A stretch of DNA of 9,433 nucleotides. Source: JAJNPS01 sp046589965 (GTDB lineage: Bacteria > Pseudomonadota > Alphaproteobacteria > Rhodobacterales > Rhodobacteraceae). The translations under genes were made by a program, and so were the position numbers. Each line of letters starts with the position of its first letter. The first letter of the stretch is position 1. This document shows positions 1-6,056 of this stretch, in pieces. The notes beneath the pieces were generated by a model. The model did no database searches. It was not told where the DNA came from and worked only from the letters and a program-made list of their open reading frames with translations. The DNA lies in assembly GCA_046589965.1 (NCBI GenBank), contig JBKJVF010000244.1:1-9433 (forward strand). Direction: 5' to 3'.

Positions 1-395
1 AAGTAGCTGTGGGCCAGAATGTTGTCGGGGTTCTGAACAAGTGCCGCCTCATAGGCCGCCATGCCGCCCTCGATGTCGCCAGACTTGCGCAACGCAAACC
101 CGCGATAGGTCAGGACGCGGTCGGTGTCCCCCTCGGTCATCGTGGCAAGAACCACCAAAGCCTCGTCGGGGCGTCCGGCATAGGCCAGTTCGCGCACGGC
201 CTTGAACCGCTGATCGTCGTTCAGGCTTTTCTTGACCGGCTCGACGCAGGTTGCGGTCTTTTCGTCCCAGATCAGACCTTTTTCGCAGACGGTGGTGGTC
301 TCGGTCGGTTGTGGCGGTTCGGTGGTGCTGCTGCCCGCTGCAAAAGCGGCAAAGGGCATGAAGGCTGAAATCAAAAGAACGGTGTGCAAACGCAT
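1..395 (-). CDS. Secreted TPR-repeat protein, truncated by the left window edge
   Basis: The first 131 residues are visible and the C-terminus lies beyond the left edge. Residues 1-20 read as a signal peptide: a short basic start, a hydrophobic core (VLLISAFMPFAAFA) and an Ala-x-Ala type cleavage site near residue 20. The mature protein is therefore probably periplasmic. A Pro/Thr-rich linker follows (about 22-36). Next comes a short Cys-flanked segment (C37 to C50, CEKGLIWDEKTATC) that could form a disulfide loop. Two TPR-like helix pairs follow, at about 62-90 and 93-126; the second ends in a typical A-x-Y-E-A-A-L-x-x-N-P-D-N pattern. TPR domains are protein-interaction scaffolds and the partner is unknown. 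The ATG at 395 is chosen because AAGGA lies 8 nt upstream and the signal peptide begins there. The gene lies 128 nt downstream of purB on the same strand and probably has its own promoter. The TPR and secretion calls are fairly secure; function is unknown. Confidence 0.8.
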   Translation of the reverse strand, partial: MRLHTVLLISAFMPFAAFAAGSSTTEPPQPTETTTVCEKGLIWDEKTATCVEPVKKSLNDDQRFKAVRELAYAGRPDEALVVLATMTEGDTDRVLTYRGFALRKSGDIEGGMAAYEAALVQNPDNILAHSY

Positions 396-418
396 GGTTG
401 TCATCCTTGGCTTGAAAA

Positions 419-447
419 ATAAGGTAGCACAGCAATAACGCCGTCAA
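419..447 (-). promoter_or_regulatory. Candidate sigma70-type promoter for the TPR gene
   Basis: On the minus strand TTGACG (442-447) is a near-perfect -35 box. A 17-nt spacer places CCTTAT (419-424) at -10. Alternative -10 boxes are TACCTT at 421-426 (15-nt spacer) and TTATTT at 417-422 (19-nt spacer). The stretch is AT-rich and ends about 25 nt before the start codon. The -35 is good and the -10 is weak, so this is tentative. Confidence 0.35.
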
Positions 448-477
448 GGCACGGAAAATTCCAAGCCTGCGCATCAT

Positions 478-501
478 GCCGGTCACGGTCGTGTGACTGG
501 C
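478..501 (-). terminator. Stem-loop just downstream of purB
   Basis: Arms 478-486 and 493-501 form a 9-bp stem with one mismatch around a 6-nt loop, starting about 22 nt after the purB stop codon. In the purB transcript the mismatch is A-C; on the opposite strand it would be a G-U wobble. No U-run follows, so it is not a classical intrinsic terminator. It may act as a 3'-end-stabilising hairpin or mark the purB end in a Rho-dependent context. Confidence 0.35.
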
Positions 502-523
502 GGGGTGCTGCCTATTTCTTGGG

Positions 524-1828
524 CTAAGCCCCGAAAACCCGCCGAAAGATCGTGTCGACATGCTTAGTGTGATAGCCAAGGTCGAATTTTTCGGCGATCT
601 CCGCCGGTGTCAGGGCGGCGGTAACCTCAGCGTCGGCCAGCAGTTCGGTCTGGAAATCCGCGCCTTTTTCCCAAACTTTCATCGCATTGCGCTGCACCAG
701 ACGGTACGCATCCTCGCGGCTGACGCCGGCCTGGGTCAACGCCAGCAAGACGCGCTGGCTCATCACCAGACCACGGAACTTGTGCATGTTGGCCAACATG
801 GTGTCGGGGTAGATCACCAGCTTTTCGACGACGCCCGCCAACCGGTGCAGCGCAAAATCCAGCGTGATCGTGGTGTCGGGGGCGATCGTGCGCTCCACCG
901 ATGAATGGCTGATATCGCGTTCATGCCACAGCGCCACGTTCTCCATCGCCGGGATCACGGCCATCCGCACAAGACGCGCCAGGCCGGTCAGGTTTTCGGT
1001 CAGCACCGGATTGCGCTTGTGCGGCATGGCGCTGGAGCCCTTTTGGCCGGGGGAAAAGAACTCCTCCGCCTCCAGAACTTCGGTGCGCTGCATGTGGCGG
1101 ATTTCGGTCGCCACGTTTTCGATGCCCGACGCGATGACGCCAAGGGTCGCGAAATACATGGCGTGGCGATCACGCGGGATCACTTGCGTGCTGATGGGTT
1201 CCGGCGTCAGGCCCAGCATCTTGCAGACATGTTCCTCAACTGCCGGATCGATATTGGCAAATGTCCCGACCGCACCGGAGATGGCCCCCGTCGCAATTTC
1301 GGCCCGCGCCGCCACCAGCCGTGGCCGGTTGCGCGCCATTTCGGCATAAAACCGGGCGAAGGTCAGGCCCATCGTCGTCGGTTCGGCATGGATGCCGTGG
1401 CTGCGCCCGATGCGGGGGGTGTCCTTGTGTTCCAACGCGCGCGCCTTCAGCGCGGTCAGCACCCGGTCCAGCGCCACCAGCAACAGGTCGGTCGCGCGGA
1501 CCAACTGGATGTTCAGCGTGGTGTCCAGCACGTCGGAACTGGTCATCCCCTGATGCACGAACCGTGCGGCATCGGAGCCTACGATTTCCGCCAGATGGGT
1601 CAGGAAGGCGATCACGTCATGCTTGGTCACCGCCTCGATGGCGTCGATCCGCGCGATGTCAAACGGTGTGTCCTTGGCGCGCCAGACCGCCGCAGCATTG
1701 TCCTTGGGGATCACCCCCAGCGCGGCCTGCGCGTCGCAGGCATGGGCCTCGATCTCGAACCAGATGCGGAACTTGGTCTCGGGCGTCCAGATGGCGACCA
1801 TTTCGGGACGGGAATAACGCTCGATCAT
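524..1828 (-). CDS. purB: Adenylosuccinate lyase (PurB)
   Basis: A 434-residue member of the fumarase/aspartase superfamily. It catalyses two fumarate-releasing steps of purine synthesis in the cytosol: SAICAR to AICAR, and adenylosuccinate to AMP. The superfamily signature GSSAMPHKRN is at residues 264-273 and contains the flexible-loop catalytic serine (S265/S266). H70 (TKHD) and H144 (GRSHGIHAEPTT) match the two active-site histidines known in bacterial PurB, and QGMTSSD is at 93-99. Length matches the usual 430-435 residues. The ATG at 1828 is chosen because family members begin with the pattern MIERYSRPEM; AAGG lies about 7 nt upstream. The frame stays open to 2029, but that extension is low-complexity and not PurB-like. 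A TAG stop ends the gene. It is divergent from the DUF805 gene. Identification is very secure. Confidence 0.98.
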   Translation of the reverse strand: MIERYSRPEMVAIWTPETKFRIWFEIEAHACDAQAALGVIPKDNAAAVWRAKDTPFDIARIDAIEAVTKHDVIAFLTHLAEIVGSDAARFVHQGMTSSDVLDTTLNIQLVRATDLLLVALDRVLTALKARALEHKDTPRIGRSHGIHAEPTTMGLTFARFYAEMARNRPRLVAARAEIATGAISGAVGTFANIDPAVEEHVCKMLGLTPEPISTQVIPRDRHAMYFATLGVIASGIENVATEIRHMQRTEVLEAEEFFSPGQKGSSAMPHKRNPVLTENLTGLARLVRMAVIPAMENVALWHERDISHSSVERTIAPDTTITLDFALHRLAGVVEKLVIYPDTMLANMHKFRGLVMSQRVLLALTQAGVSREDAYRLVQRNAMKVWEKGADFQTELLADAEVTAALTPAEIAEKFDLGYHTKHVDTIFRRVFGA

Positions 1829-1862
1829 GGAAGGACCTTTGACTGGCAGGACGGGCAGCGCC

Positions 1863-1891
1863 CGCTTAGACCGGGATGGTTGGCACTGCAA
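1863..1891 (-). promoter_or_regulatory. Weak candidate promoter for purB
   Basis: On the minus strand TTGCAG (1886-1891), a 17-nt spacer and TAAGCG (1863-1868) resemble a relaxed -35/-10 pair, 35-63 nt before the purB start. A 5-bp hairpin with a 3-nt loop (1852-1864, CGGGC/GCCCG) overlaps the -10 and the likely start point. The -10 match is poor. No PurR-type operator was recognised. Confidence 0.28.
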
Positions 1892-1993
1892 GGCAAAGGG
1901 ACATGGGAGGTGCGAACCGGCAATGATCCTGACGGGCAGACCCAACCATTGCATTCGCGCGTCTTTGGCATGAACGTGTCGCATGAACCCTGA

Positions 1994-1999
1994 AAGGAG
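1994..1999 (+). promoter_or_regulatory. Shine-Dalgarno site that decides the DUF805 start
   Basis: AAGGAG directly abuts the first ATG (2000) but sits 6 nt before the second in-frame ATG (2006). The second ATG is therefore the credible start; the upstream one has no room for ribosome binding. Confidence 0.75.
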
Positions 2000-2005
2000 A
2001 TGGCG

Positions 2006-2437
2006 ATGAATTTCATGCAGGCGGTGCAAAGTGTCTATCGCAACTATGTCACCTTCAACGGTCGTGCGATGCGGTCCGAATATTGGTGGTTCATCCTGTT
2101 CTCAATCATCGTCAGCATCTTGATCGCGGTGATCGAAGCTGGACTTGGCCTCGGGCAGGGCATGATGACCCGGGGCGACGGCATGTTCTCGGTAAACTAT
2201 TCGGGCGGCATCATATCAAACATCTGGGCCTTGGGGAACTTTCTGCCCGCACTCGCGGTCGGCGTCCGCCGTTTGCATGACACAGACAGGTCCGGTTGGT
2301 GGCTTCTGATCGCGTTTATCCCGCTGATCGGCGCGATTGTCCTCTTGGTGTTCTTTTGCAGTCGCGGGACGTCCGGGCCGAACCGGTTCGGCCGCGATCC
2401 CCTGCGCGCCATAGATGCAGGCGAGACGTTTTCCTAA
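2006..2437 (+). CDS. DUF805 family inner-membrane protein
   Basis: A 143-residue protein with the DUF805 (YhaH/YhaI-like) layout. An amphipathic N-terminus leads to the conserved F-x-G-R-x-x-R-S-E-Y-W-W entry (about 17-28). TM1 is about 28-50, TM2 about 68-88 and TM3 about 98-118. The hallmark VRRLHDTDRSGWWLL lies between TM2 and TM3 (87-101), and the C-terminal G-x-x-G-x-N-R-F-G-x-D-P is at 121-132. Family members are small integral inner-membrane proteins of unknown biochemical role. The start at 2006 is set by AAGGAG 6 nt upstream. A poor promoter-like pair (TTGCAT at 1949-1954, 17-nt spacer, weak -10) may drive it. It stands alone: divergent from purB and convergent with the GlxA-type regulator. 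Family call is strong; function is unknown. Confidence 0.92.
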   Translation: MNFMQAVQSVYRNYVTFNGRAMRSEYWWFILFSIIVSILIAVIEAGLGLGQGMMTRGDGMFSVNYSGGIISNIWALGNFLPALAVGVRRLHDTDRSGWWLLIAFIPLIGAIVLLVFFCSRGTSGPNRFGRDPLRAIDAGETFS

Positions 2438-2520
2438 TGGACACCGCCAAAAAGTGCGCGTCGTCGCGACAGATCGCGCCACCACCCAAGGTCGTCATGA
2501 CTACCTGGCTTGGTGTCCCG

Positions 2521-3540
2521 TCAGATCGACAGGCGGATCGACGGGGTTGCCATGCCTTGTGAGCCACGTTCGCGGTACGGCGTCGTATTGTAATGCGACC
2601 GGTAGCATTTGGAAAAATGCGAAGGTGATGCGAACCCGCAAGCCAGTGCCACGTTGATCACACTCATATCCGTCTGCATCAACAGGTTGCGCGCCTTTTG
2701 CAGCCGGAGTTCCATATAATACCGTTTGGGACTGCGGTTGAGATAGCGGCGGAACAGCCGTTCAAGCTGGCGCGTCGACATGCCGACATCTTCGGCCAGA
2801 TCGGCGGGCGACATCGGGTCCTCGATGGCACCTTCCATCATCTGGATGACCTGGCTCAGCTTGGGGTGGCGCACACCGATGCGGGTCGGGATCGACAGCC
2901 GCTGGGTGTCCTGATCCGTGCGGATGGTGGAATAGATCATCAGATCGGCGACCGTGTTGGCGACATCCTCGCCATGGTCGGCCGCGATAATCTTCAGCAT
3001 CAGGTCGATGGAACTGATCCCCCCTGCGGTGGACCAGCGATTGCCGTCCATCACAAAGACGGATTTCGACAGGTTCACATCTTCGAATTCTTCAAGAAAG
3101 CCATCCTGGTTCTCCCAATGGATGGTGGCCTTCTTGCCGTCCAGCAGCCCGGCTTTGGCCAGCGCATAGGACCCGGTGCACAGACCCCCGATGGTGACCC
3201 CACGCCGCGCCTCGCGCCGGAGCCAGCCGATCACCGCGCGGGTGGTGGTCTTGTGGATGTCGATGCCGCCACAGACCAGAACTGTGTCGTCGCGCTCCAC
3301 ATCATCAAGGCCGATGTCCAGCCGGAATGTCGCCCCGTTGGAGCAAGTTTTTTCCCCGCCGCCTTCACCCGCCAGCAGCCACGAATACACTTCATGCCCA
3401 AGCGCATGGTTGGTCAGGCGCAAAGGCTCGATCGCGCCTGCGAAATTGATCATGGTGAACTTGTCCAAAAGCAGAAACACAAACCGTCTTGGCGTGGCCG
3501 CACGGGGCGACGGGGCGGCTCTGGTGGCGGGAATGGACAT
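2521..3540 (-). CDS. GlxA-type AraC-family transcriptional regulator (DJ-1/PfpI-like domain plus HTH)
   Basis: A 339-residue two-domain regulator. The N-terminal DJ-1/PfpI-like (glutamine-amidotransferase-like) domain spans about 19-190. Its nucleophile-elbow segment is GGLCTGSYALAKAGLLDG (118-135), with Cys121 at the elbow. The C-terminal AraC/XylS DNA-binding domain spans about 228-326. Its first HTH is SPADLAEDVGMSTRQLERLF (244-263) and the second is around SVINVALACGFASPSHFSKC (293-312), followed by the usual Y-R/P-Y-R end. Characterised relatives (ArgR, CdhR and GbdR of Pseudomonas) sense small nitrogenous metabolites and usually activate catabolic genes; this ligand cannot be read from sequence. 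The ATG at 3540 is preferred over the adjacent TTG at 3543, with AGG about 7 nt upstream. It is divergent from DAHP synthase, but control of that gene is only a possibility. Stop is TGA at 2521-2523. Confidence 0.92.
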   Translation of the reverse strand: MSIPATRAAPSPRAATPRRFVFLLLDKFTMINFAGAIEPLRLTNHALGHEVYSWLLAGEGGGEKTCSNGATFRLDIGLDDVERDDTVLVCGGIDIHKTTTRAVIGWLRREARRGVTIGGLCTGSYALAKAGLLDGKKATIHWENQDGFLEEFEDVNLSKSVFVMDGNRWSTAGGISSIDLMLKIIAADHGEDVANTVADLMIYSTIRTDQDTQRLSIPTRIGVRHPKLSQVIQMMEGAIEDPMSPADLAEDVGMSTRQLERLFRRYLNRSPKRYYMELRLQKARNLLMQTDMSVINVALACGFASPSHFSKCYRSHYNTTPYRERGSQGMATPSIRLSI

Positions 3541-3634
3541 CAAGCGACCTGTTTATGTCGGTTACGGGCGACGGAACCAGTTTTTCAAGGCCGCCGCAAG
3601 CCATATTCGCCGCATACCCCTCGCCTTTCGGTCT

Positions 3635-3662
3635 TTGCATCTGCAGTGCGCGCGCGTATATC
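3635..3662 (+). promoter_or_regulatory. Candidate sigma70-type promoter for DAHP synthase
   Basis: TTGCAT (3635-3640), a 16-nt spacer of alternating GC character, and TATATC (3657-3662) form a good housekeeping-type promoter. It would give a 5' leader of about 30 nt before the ATG at 3698. It is the best promoter candidate in the 157-nt gap shared with the divergent regulator gene. I saw no leader peptide or attenuator, and the short leader leaves little room for one. Confidence 0.5.
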
Positions 3663-3697
3663 CAACCCCGAAATCGCTTGGACTTCGGAGAGACGCC

Positions 3698-5068
3698 ATG
3701 ACTAAGGGCTGGATTAAATCTGACTGGCGCAATAAACCGCGCGTGCAGATGCCGGACTATCCTGACCAGACCGCGCTGAAGGCGGTCGAGGCGCAGTTGG
3801 CGAAATATCCTCCGCTGGTCTTCGCGGGCGAAGCGCGGCGGTTGAAAAAGCAGCTGGCCCTCGCGGCCGAGGGCAAGGCGTTCCTGTTGCAGGGCGGCGA
3901 TTGCGCGGAATCCTTTGCCGAGTTTTCGGCCGACAACATCCGCGATACGTTCCGCGTCATGCTGCAGATGGCGGTCGTGCTGACCTACGGCGCCAAGGTT
4001 CCGGTGATCAAGGTTGGTCGGATGGCCGGCCAGTTCGCCAAACCGCGTTCCGCCCCGACCGAGGTGATCGGCGGCGTCGAATATGCCAGCTACCGTGGCG
4101 ACATCATCAACGGCTTTGACGCGACGCCCGAAAGCCGCACGCCAGACCCCGCGCGGATGCTGCAGGCCTATACCCAGGCCGCCGCCAGCTTGAACCTCTT
4201 GCGCGCGTTTTCAACGGGCGGTTTTGCCGACATCCACCGGGTGCATTCCTGGACCCTGGGCTTTGCCGAACATGACAAGGCGGAACGCTACCGCGAGTTG
4301 TCCAACCGCATCTCGGACGCGCTCGACTTCATGAATGCCGCCGGGGTGAATTCGGAAACCTCGCATCACCTCTCGACGGTCGATTTCTACACCAGCCACG
4401 AAGCACTATTGCTGGAATACGAAGAAGCCTTGTGCCGTGTGGACAGCATCACCGGCCAGAACGTCGCGGGATCGGGTCACATGATCTGGATCGGCGACCG
4501 AACCCGCCAGCCCGACGGCGCGCATGTCGAATTTGCGCGTGGTGTGCTGAACCCCATCGGGCTGAAATGCGGACCGTCCACGACTGTGGATGACCTCAAG
4601 GTGCTGATGGCCAAGCTGAACCCCGAGAACGAGGCCGGTCGCCTGACCCTGATCGCGCGCTTTGGTGCGGGCAAGGTGGCTGAAAACCTGCCGCGTCTGA
4701 TCAAGGCGGTGAAGTCGGAAGGCGCCAATGTCGTGTGGTCGTGCGACCCGATGCATGGCAACACGATCAAATCCTCGACCGGGTACAAGACGCGTGCCTT
4801 TGATTCCGTGCTGCGCGAGGTTCGCGAATTCTTTGGCATCCACAAGGCCGAAGGGACCGTTCCGGGCGGCGTGCATTTCGAGATGACAGGCAGGGACGTG
4901 ACCGAATGCACGGGCGGTCTGCGGGCCGTGACGGATGAAGATCTGAGCGACCGCTATCACACCGCCTGCGATCCGCGTCTGAATGCCAGCCAGTCGTTGG
5001 AGCTTGCGTTCCTGGTGGCCGAAGAACTTTCCACGCAGCGCGAGGCCGCCCGACGCGTGGCCCTGTAG
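3698..5068 (+). CDS. aroG: Class II 3-deoxy-7-phosphoheptulonate (DAHP) synthase
   Basis: A 456-residue class II (plant/actinobacterial-type) DAHP synthase. It condenses phosphoenolpyruvate with erythrose 4-phosphate, the first committed step of the shikimate pathway to aromatic amino acids. The four expected metal ligands are in place by comparison with the Mycobacterium tuberculosis enzyme: C69 (LLQGGDCAESF), H353 (CDPMHGNT), E395 (HFEMTGRD) and D425 (CDPRLNASQSLELAF). Substrate-loop motifs KVGRMAGQFAKPRS (105-118) and GLKCGPSTT (288-296) are intact. Length is normal for the class. The ATG at 3698 is chosen because GGAG lies 7 nt upstream and the start MTKGWIKSDWRNKP is family-like; the frame is open upstream to 3176, but only as antisense of the regulator gene. 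A strong hairpin terminator follows. The symbol aroG is the usual label; aroF and aroH are also used for class II enzymes. Confidence 0.97.
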   Translation: MTKGWIKSDWRNKPRVQMPDYPDQTALKAVEAQLAKYPPLVFAGEARRLKKQLALAAEGKAFLLQGGDCAESFAEFSADNIRDTFRVMLQMAVVLTYGAKVPVIKVGRMAGQFAKPRSAPTEVIGGVEYASYRGDIINGFDATPESRTPDPARMLQAYTQAAASLNLLRAFSTGGFADIHRVHSWTLGFAEHDKAERYRELSNRISDALDFMNAAGVNSETSHHLSTVDFYTSHEALLLEYEEALCRVDSITGQNVAGSGHMIWIGDRTRQPDGAHVEFARGVLNPIGLKCGPSTTVDDLKVLMAKLNPENEAGRLTLIARFGAGKVAENLPRLIKAVKSEGANVVWSCDPMHGNTIKSSTGYKTRAFDSVLREVREFFGIHKAEGTVPGGVHFEMTGRDVTECTGGLRAVTDEDLSDRYHTACDPRLNASQSLELAFLVAEELSTQREAARRVAL

Positions 5069-5097
5069 GGTTGGGTTTCGACCATTCTTTCAAAGGC

Positions 5098-5126
5098 AAA
5101 GGGCGCGACGAAAGTCCCGCCCTTTT
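5098..5126 (+). terminator. Intrinsic terminator of DAHP synthase
   Basis: Stem arms AAAGGGCG (5098-5105) and CGCCCTTT (5118-5125) are followed inward by one C-C mismatch, then GAC/GTC closing a GAAA tetraloop (5110-5113). The right arm runs into TTTT, giving the U-tract. It starts about 30 nt after the DAHP synthase stop. Read from the minus strand, the hairpin is followed by a shorter T-rich stretch, so it may also help end the convergent PAS gene. Confidence 0.85.
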
Positions 5127-5145
5127 GCTTGGTTGGGACAAGGCC

Positions 5146-5823
5146 TCAATCGGCTGAATGCACCAGCCGCAGATAGGGACCTAGCGCCCTTGGCGGCCGC
5201 GGCATCGCAAATTCTGTCTGGGGTTCGGCAAATTCCAAAGCCACGGCGTCGGCCTTGCGCGCATCGGCGGCGAGCTTTTCGACATGGGCCCGGGCAATCG
5301 CAAACCGGCGGGGGGTGCGCCCGATGGGTGCGTCCAGCTCCAGGCATCCCAAGGCAAGGTCGACCTTGCCGCTTTGCGACACCAGTGGCAGCAGCATCAG
5401 ATGCGCGCGCAGGGCCGGTTTGCCGATCGCCTGCTCTGCCTCCAGATCGACATGCAGGATTGCCGGGTCCAGAAACATGCCCTCCAGCAAGGCCCCGATC
5501 TTGCGCCGTCCATCCGGGTCGAAGAGAGAGGTAAAGGGCATGCCGCGCACCTCGCAGCCGAACAGGTCGGTGATCTGCGATCCGACAAGCCGGAACTGCG
5601 CCAGCCCCGGTGCGATCCGTTCGATCATGAATACCTGGTCCAACGCACCGGCAATGCCGCGCGGATCGATGGCATCACGGGCAGGGACACCACCGTTCTG
5701 GCGTAACCCTTCCCAGTAGGCGCGCACTTCGCGCATCGCCGGCGCCCGCGCTGCAAACTGGTATCCATCTTCTGCCACGCTGCGCGCGAAACTCTTGCCG
5801 ATCAGCACGATCTTGTCTTTCAT
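5146..5823 (-). CDS. PAS-domain protein (PAS_5 type), no output domain seen
   Basis: A 225-residue protein. The segment from about 31 to 165 has the alphaproteobacterial PAS_5 pattern: a helical lead (REVRAYWEGLRQNGGVPARDAIDP), then FRLVGSQITDLFGCEVRGMPFTSLFDP (about 77-103), then a regulatory-looking beta section ending LGCLELD. PAS domains sense ligands, redox state or light, or mediate dimerisation. No kinase, GGDEF, EAL or HTH segment follows: the C-terminal 60 residues are an Ala/Arg-rich helix and a Pro-rich tail. It may therefore act as a stand-alone sensor or adaptor. The ATG at 5823 is chosen with AAGGGA 7 nt upstream; the open frame to 5964 is low-complexity and unsupported. It is convergent with DAHP synthase and divergent from yicC, with a long leader available. 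Such PAS-only proteins are, as I recall, common in Rhodobacteraceae. Specific function is unknown. Confidence 0.82.
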   Translation of the reverse strand: MKDKIVLIGKSFARSVAEDGYQFAARAPAMREVRAYWEGLRQNGGVPARDAIDPRGIAGALDQVFMIERIAPGLAQFRLVGSQITDLFGCEVRGMPFTSLFDPDGRRKIGALLEGMFLDPAILHVDLEAEQAIGKPALRAHLMLLPLVSQSGKVDLALGCLELDAPIGRTPRRFAIARAHVEKLAADARKADAVALEFAEPQTEFAMPRPPRALGPYLRLVHSAD

Positions 5824-5993
5824 TGCCCCATCCCTTGCCCTGCGCATCTTGCGCCGATTGTCGCGTCGGGCGGGCTCTGCTATGCCGGGGTCCGGGTCGG
5901 GCTGCGGGCCGTGAACCGGGGGCAGGGCAGGATGCGTTAACCTTGCGACGACACATGTTACCAAGACCTTAAGTTACATGAGTTGGACGGCAT

Positions 5994-6023
5994 TTGGCCT
6001 GAAATCTCGACAAATGGTAAATA
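5994..6023 (+). promoter_or_regulatory. Candidate promoter for the yicC-gmk-carbonic anhydrase operon
   Basis: TTGGCC (5994-5999), an 18-nt spacer and TAAATA (6018-6023) make the best promoter-like pair in the 233-nt divergent gap. Transcription would begin near 6029-6031, leaving a leader of only about 26 nt. A perfect 7-bp inverted repeat begins at the next base (6024). Confidence 0.42.
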
Positions 6024-6040
6024 CTCGCCTTTGAGGCGAG
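6024..6040. repeat. Perfect 7-bp inverted repeat overlapping the predicted yicC transcription start
   Basis: CTCGCCT (6024-6030), a TTG loop and AGGCGAG (6034-6040) are fully complementary. The repeat lies directly after the predicted -10 box and ends just before the GGGAAGG that precedes the yicC ATG. It could be a protein-binding operator at the start point. If transcription begins further upstream, it could instead be an RNA hairpin next to the ribosome binding site. Confidence 0.6.
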
Positions 6041-6056
6041 GGGAAGGCTGGCAGCC

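Noticed and set aside
49..579. Minus-strand open frame of 176 codons overlapping the TPR gene and the purB end
   Set aside because: It is in a different frame from the TPR protein, overlaps purB, and its translation is Arg/His-rich without domain features. The true gene is the frame starting at 395 and open to the window edge.
1841..1939. Repeated GACGGGCAG-like words between purB and DUF805
   Set aside because: Copies at 1841-1849 (one mismatch), 1850-1858 and 1931-1939 are short and irregularly spaced, within chance for this base composition.
905..1993. Long plus-strand open frame (362 codons) opposite purB
   Set aside because: It is fully antisense to a certain purB gene. Composition is Arg/His/Gly/Gln-rich with no family pattern, which is typical for the opposite strand of GC-rich genes.
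1829..2029. N-terminal extension of PurB by 67 residues
   Set aside because: PurB homologues begin at MIERYSRPEM. The extension overlaps the DUF805 start region and has no PurB-like sequence.
2438..2520. Possible terminator between the convergent DUF805 and regulator genes
   Set aside because: There are GC-rich partial complementarities around 2455-2485, but the stem needs a bulge and has no T-run on either side, so support is too weak to annotate.
3176..3697. N-terminal extension of DAHP synthase by 174 residues
   Set aside because: It is antisense to the regulator gene and Ser/Arg/Pro-rich. The ATG at 3698 has a good ribosome site and gives the normal length for the class.
5824..5964. N-terminal extension of the PAS protein by 47 residues
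   Set aside because: It is Pro/Arg/Asp low-complexity sequence with no ribosome site advantage. The ATG at 5823 has AAGGGA at 7-nt spacing.
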